This document shows, in pieces, positions 61,734-64,000 of a DNA stretch of 64,000 bases. This DNA comes from Microbacterium sp. H1-D42 (lineage in GTDB: Bacteria; Actinomycetota; Actinomycetes; Actinomycetales; Microbacteriaceae). Position numbers and translations under genes: made by a program. The first letter of the stretch is position 1, and each line of letters opens with the position of its first letter. The DNA is taken from assembly GCF_022637555.1 (NCBI RefSeq), contig NZ_CP093342.1:434001-498000 (forward strand), written 5' to 3'. The notes beneath the pieces were generated by a model. That model saw nothing but the letters and a program-made list of their open reading frames with translations, had not been told where the DNA came from and ran no database searches.

Positions 61734-62240
61734 TCAGCGCACGAAGCGCACCTCGGTGAGGGTCTCGCCGAGGAACGGCTCGGTGTGGCTGGCGCCGTCG
61801 AGCGTGAAGCCGTTGCGCACGTAGAAACGGTGTGCGCGCGGGTTGTCGTCGGCGACCCACAGGTACAGCGGCTCGTCCTTCTCGACGGCGGCATCGAACA
61901 GTGCTTGGCCGAGTCCAGTGCCGTGCTGGTCCTCGAGCAGGTAGATGAAGTACAGCTCCCGCATCGCGGGGGCGTCCTTGTCTCGGGCGGGGCCGGACCC
62001 GACGAAGCCGACGATCTCACCATCGACGAGCGCGGCGCTCATCTTGAAGTCGTCGCCCTGACGGGCCCAGTTGGTCCACAGCTCGGCCATGCGGCGCGGT
62101 GAGATCCGCTCCAGTGCGGCCTTGCTGATCAGGTGGTCGTAGGTCTCGTGCCACGTCTGCGCGTGCACGCGACCGAGGGCTTCCGCATCGACATCGCGGA
62201 CCGGACGGACGATGATCTCAGGCTGGGCTTCGGCGCTCAT
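61734..62240 (-). CDS. GNAT family N-acetyltransferase
   Basis: A 168-residue acetyltransferase. Motif A is ELYFIYLLEDQHGTGLGQALFDAA with the acetyl-CoA loop QHGTGLG, followed by LYLWVADDNPRAHRFYVRNGF. Single gene, convergent with pntB. Substrate unknown. Confidence 0.9.
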   Translation of the reverse strand: MSAEAQPEIIVRPVRDVDAEALGRVHAQTWHETYDHLISKAALERISPRRMAELWTNWARQGDDFKMSAALVDGEIVGFVGSGPARDKDAPAMRELYFIYLLEDQHGTGLGQALFDAAVEKDEPLYLWVADDNPRAHRFYVRNGFTLDGASHTEPFLGETLTEVRFVR

Positions 62241-62322
62241 GCCGCGACTCTACGCGCGCGAGGGCGAGAGATGAAATCGACCGGTAACACGTCTGGCGCT
62301 CTGTAGCAACCGTCCAATCAAG

Positions 62323-62352
62323 TTGGGGTGCACGTCGTCGGATCACTACTAT
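62323..62352 (+). promoter_or_regulatory. Promoter giving a leaderless thioesterase transcript
   Basis: TTGGGG (62323-62328), 18-base spacer, TACTAT (62347-62352). Transcription would begin about 62359-62361, at the GTG start codon itself. This argues against starting the gene at the upstream GTG (62328). Confidence 0.55.
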
Positions 62353-62360
62353 CGCCCTTT

Positions 62361-62921
62361 GTGAATGTGATCTGGCGCACCATCCTCGTGATCCTCCAGG
62401 CCAGGCGGCGGGTCCGCCGCGGTCGAGTGCTCGCGCCGACGGAGATCGGGCGTGTCCGGCTGACCACGCTGCCCACGGACCTCGACATCCTGCGGCACAT
62501 GAACAACGGCCGCTACCTGTCGCTGTTCGATCTCGGCCGCTGGGACCTGTTGATCCGCACCGGGCTGTTCGACGAGATGAAGAACCGCGGCTGGTACGCC
62601 GTGGTCTCCAGCCAGACCGTCACGTTCCGCAAGTCGCTGCAGCTGTGGCAGCGCTTCGACGTCGAGTCGCGCATGATCGGACACGACGACAAGGCGATAT
62701 TCCTCGAGCACCGCGCCGTCGTCGACGGTGAGGTATATGCGCGCGTGATCGTTCGGGCTCGGATGCTGCGCCGCAGCGGCGGCACGGTGAGTCACGAGGA
62801 GCTGTTCGCGGCGGTCGGCCAGCCGGAGGGCATCCCTGCCATCGACGAGTGGATCCACGACTGGTCGGCGGCGTCCGTGCTCCCGCCCACCAAGGCGCCG
62901 GCGCCGAGCACCTGGAACTGA
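62361..62921 (+). CDS. Hotdog-fold acyl-CoA thioesterase family protein
   Basis: A 186-residue protein. A short N-terminal hydrophobic stretch (VIWRTILVILQA) precedes a 4HBT-like hotdog domain: TTLPTDLDILRHMNNGRYLSLFDLGRWDL with the active-site-region HMNNGRY, and QTVTFRKSLQLWQRF. Resembles the THEM6/Mesh1-like thioesterase-like group. The GTG at 62361 is chosen from the promoter position (leaderless). Substrate unknown, possibly acyl-CoAs. Confidence 0.82.
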   Translation: MNVIWRTILVILQARRRVRRGRVLAPTEIGRVRLTTLPTDLDILRHMNNGRYLSLFDLGRWDLLIRTGLFDEMKNRGWYAVVSSQTVTFRKSLQLWQRFDVESRMIGHDDKAIFLEHRAVVDGEVYARVIVRARMLRRSGGTVSHEELFAAVGQPEGIPAIDEWIHDWSAASVLPPTKAPAPSTWN

Positions 62922-63056
62922 TCAGGCCCGGCGGTCACCTGACTGAGCGGGCAGGGGCGACCGCTGTCGTCGCCGGGCTCGCCGGCGACGCGGCTCCGCT
63001 ATGGTGGTGCCGAAAGCGACGTGGCGTGGGGGCGCTTCGGGATGGCGGAGGGAATT

Positions 63057-64000
63057 GTGCACGTCTCAGACACATCTGACATGAAGACCAGACGCAAGAC
63101 GATGATGCTTGCAGCGAAGCTTCTGGTGGCGCTGGTGGTGGTGGCGGCGCCGGCGCTGATCACCGCGAGCTTCGTGCCGGGAGTCAGCGCGGTCGCCTTC
63201 TACGGCGTGCTGGCTGCGACCTTCGGCTGGATGAGCGGCGGCCCGCGAGTGGCCGCTGCTGTGGTCGTCGGGCTCACCGTGTTCGGCAGCATCTCGATAC
63301 TGCTGCGCGATCAGATCTGGGCGCTGGCGCTGATTCTGGTGCTGCTCGGCGTGGGCTACGGTTATGCGGCCAGTCGTGGAATCGGCAAGGCTGTGCTGCA
63401 GCTGCCGATCCTGGTGCCGTACTTCATGCACTCGCCGCCGGCCCTGTTCCGGGATCCACCGGCCATCGGGCCGCAGTATTTTCTCTGGCTCGCCGTGATC
63501 ATGCTGGTGATGGGGGCGTGGACGATCCTGATTCTCCGCGTAGCGGGCGGAGAACGGCACCTGTCCCCTGTGGAGGCTCCCGCTCCGCGAGTGGCGATCG
63601 CCTACGGCACGATCCTCGGCATCATCTCGTCCGCGGTGATGGTCGTGGGGACGACGACGGAGCTCGAGACGCACTGGGTGTGGGTTACGCTCACCCTCTA
63701 CGTGCTCGCCGACCCGCAGCACCTGTTCACCCCAGCCAAGATGGTCGGGCGCGTCAGTGGCACCCTCGCCGGGTTCATCGTCGTCTCGCTGCTGACGCTC
63801 ATGCCTCTGCCGGAGTTGGTCGTTGAGATCATCGCGCTGCTGGCACTGTGGATGTGTGCGGTGTTCATGCTGCTGAACCGCCCGTACTGGCAGTACGCGT
63901 TCTTCCTCACCGTCGCGGTGGTGCTGATGGATACCTCAGACGTGGATACTCTGCTGCTGGACACCGAGCGGTTCGGCTTCACGATCTTCGGCGCCGCCCT
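63057..64000 (+). CDS. FUSC-family integral membrane protein, truncated by the window edge
   Basis: An open frame running off the right edge (about 314 residues seen) that is highly hydrophobic, with eight or more predicted membrane segments. Landmarks: VSAVAFYGVLAATFGWMSGG, AVVVGLTVFGSISILL, YASRGIGKAVLQLPI-like stretch, and THWVWVTLTLYVLADP, matching the fusaric-acid-resistance/aromatic-acid exporter (FUSC) pattern. GGAGGG at 63047-63052 favours GTG 63057 over the in-frame ATG at 63081. A -10-like TATGGT is at 63000-63005. Exported compound unknown. Confidence 0.75.
   Translation, partial: MHVSDTSDMKTRRKTMMLAAKLLVALVVVAAPALITASFVPGVSAVAFYGVLAATFGWMSGGPRVAAAVVVGLTVFGSISILLRDQIWALALILVLLGVGYGYAASRGIGKAVLQLPILVPYFMHSPPALFRDPPAIGPQYFLWLAVIMLVMGAWTILILRVAGGERHLSPVEAPAPRVAIAYGTILGIISSAVMVVGTTTELETHWVWVTLTLYVLADPQHLFTPAKMVGRVSGTLAGFIVVSLLTLMPLPELVVEIIALLALWMCAVFMLLNRPYWQYAFFLTVAVVLMDTSDVDTLLLDTERFGFTIFGAA

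Noticed and set aside
62328..62360. Upstream GTG start for the thioesterase
   Set aside because: It overlaps the -35 hexamer of a well-spaced promoter, so it could not be on the transcript.

Overview
The window looks like a chromosomal segment of a high-GC actinobacterium, most likely a Microbacteriaceae member close to Microbacterium. This is inferred from GC-rich codon use, many GTG starts, tightly coupled operons with 4-base ATGA/GTGA overlaps, likely leaderless promoters, Cys-type sulfatases and the actinobacterial gene families present. No rRNA, tRNA, CRISPR array, insertion sequence or phage gene was found.

Left third (1-29714): an accessory carbohydrate island. At 1-5671 lies a non-phosphorylating L-fucose-type pathway (SDR dehydrogenase, FAH-family hydrolase, L-fuconate dehydratase, aldo/keto reductase) with a LacI regulator and a DTE-family sugar epimerase. 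At 5874-14854 an RbsABC-type sugar importer is followed by a leftward FGGY kinase / 2-hydroxyacid dehydrogenase / shikimate-dehydrogenase-like / phosphotriesterase-like operon and a cupin phosphoglucose isomerase. The importer and the kinase/cupin promoters share a TGTNNTTACA-type operator. At 14935-29714 are three cytoplasmic sulfatases, a Gfo/Idh/MocA protein, a GntR-LacI hybrid regulator, a CUT1 ABC importer lacking its ATPase, a GH29 alpha-L-fucosidase and a Tat-exported chondroitin-ABC-lyase-like PL8 enzyme. Together these suggest a locus for a sulfated, fucose-bearing glycosaminoglycan: outside cleavage, import, desulfation and defucosylation inside, then fucose oxidation.

Middle (29849-48170): small housekeeping and accessory genes (VOC protein, alpha/beta esterase, CGNR zinc-finger protein, EamA transporter, PadR-controlled ABC-2 exporter), then a GntR-controlled methylcitrate operon (prpD, prpB, prpC, thiolase). 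Next come the PEP synthase regulator and PEP synthase, which would turn the pyruvate made from propionate into PEP. A decayed GH51 arabinofuranosidase fragment, an LLM-class oxidoreductase, a second thiolase and a secreted ScyD/ScyE-family protein follow.

Right third (48480-64000): a valine/branched-chain catabolic operon (mmsA, acyl-CoA dehydrogenase, mmsB, then enoyl-CoA hydratase) that produces propionyl-CoA for the methylcitrate cycle, then small genes and regulators. EtfB-EtfA is coupled to an unusual cytochrome b-type membrane protein with a triplicated RRGLPRVxGGEPWPP motif, a plausible route for electrons from acyl-CoA dehydrogenases into the membrane. The proton-translocating transhydrogenase PntAB, a GNAT acetyltransferase, a thioesterase and a truncated FUSC-family membrane protein close the window.

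Notable non-coding features are a dispersed repeat of about 80 bp (about 90% identical copies at 9591-9670 and inside the cytochrome gene at 57018-57097), a nested palindrome at 30222-30286, and several clear promoter/operator and terminator structures.
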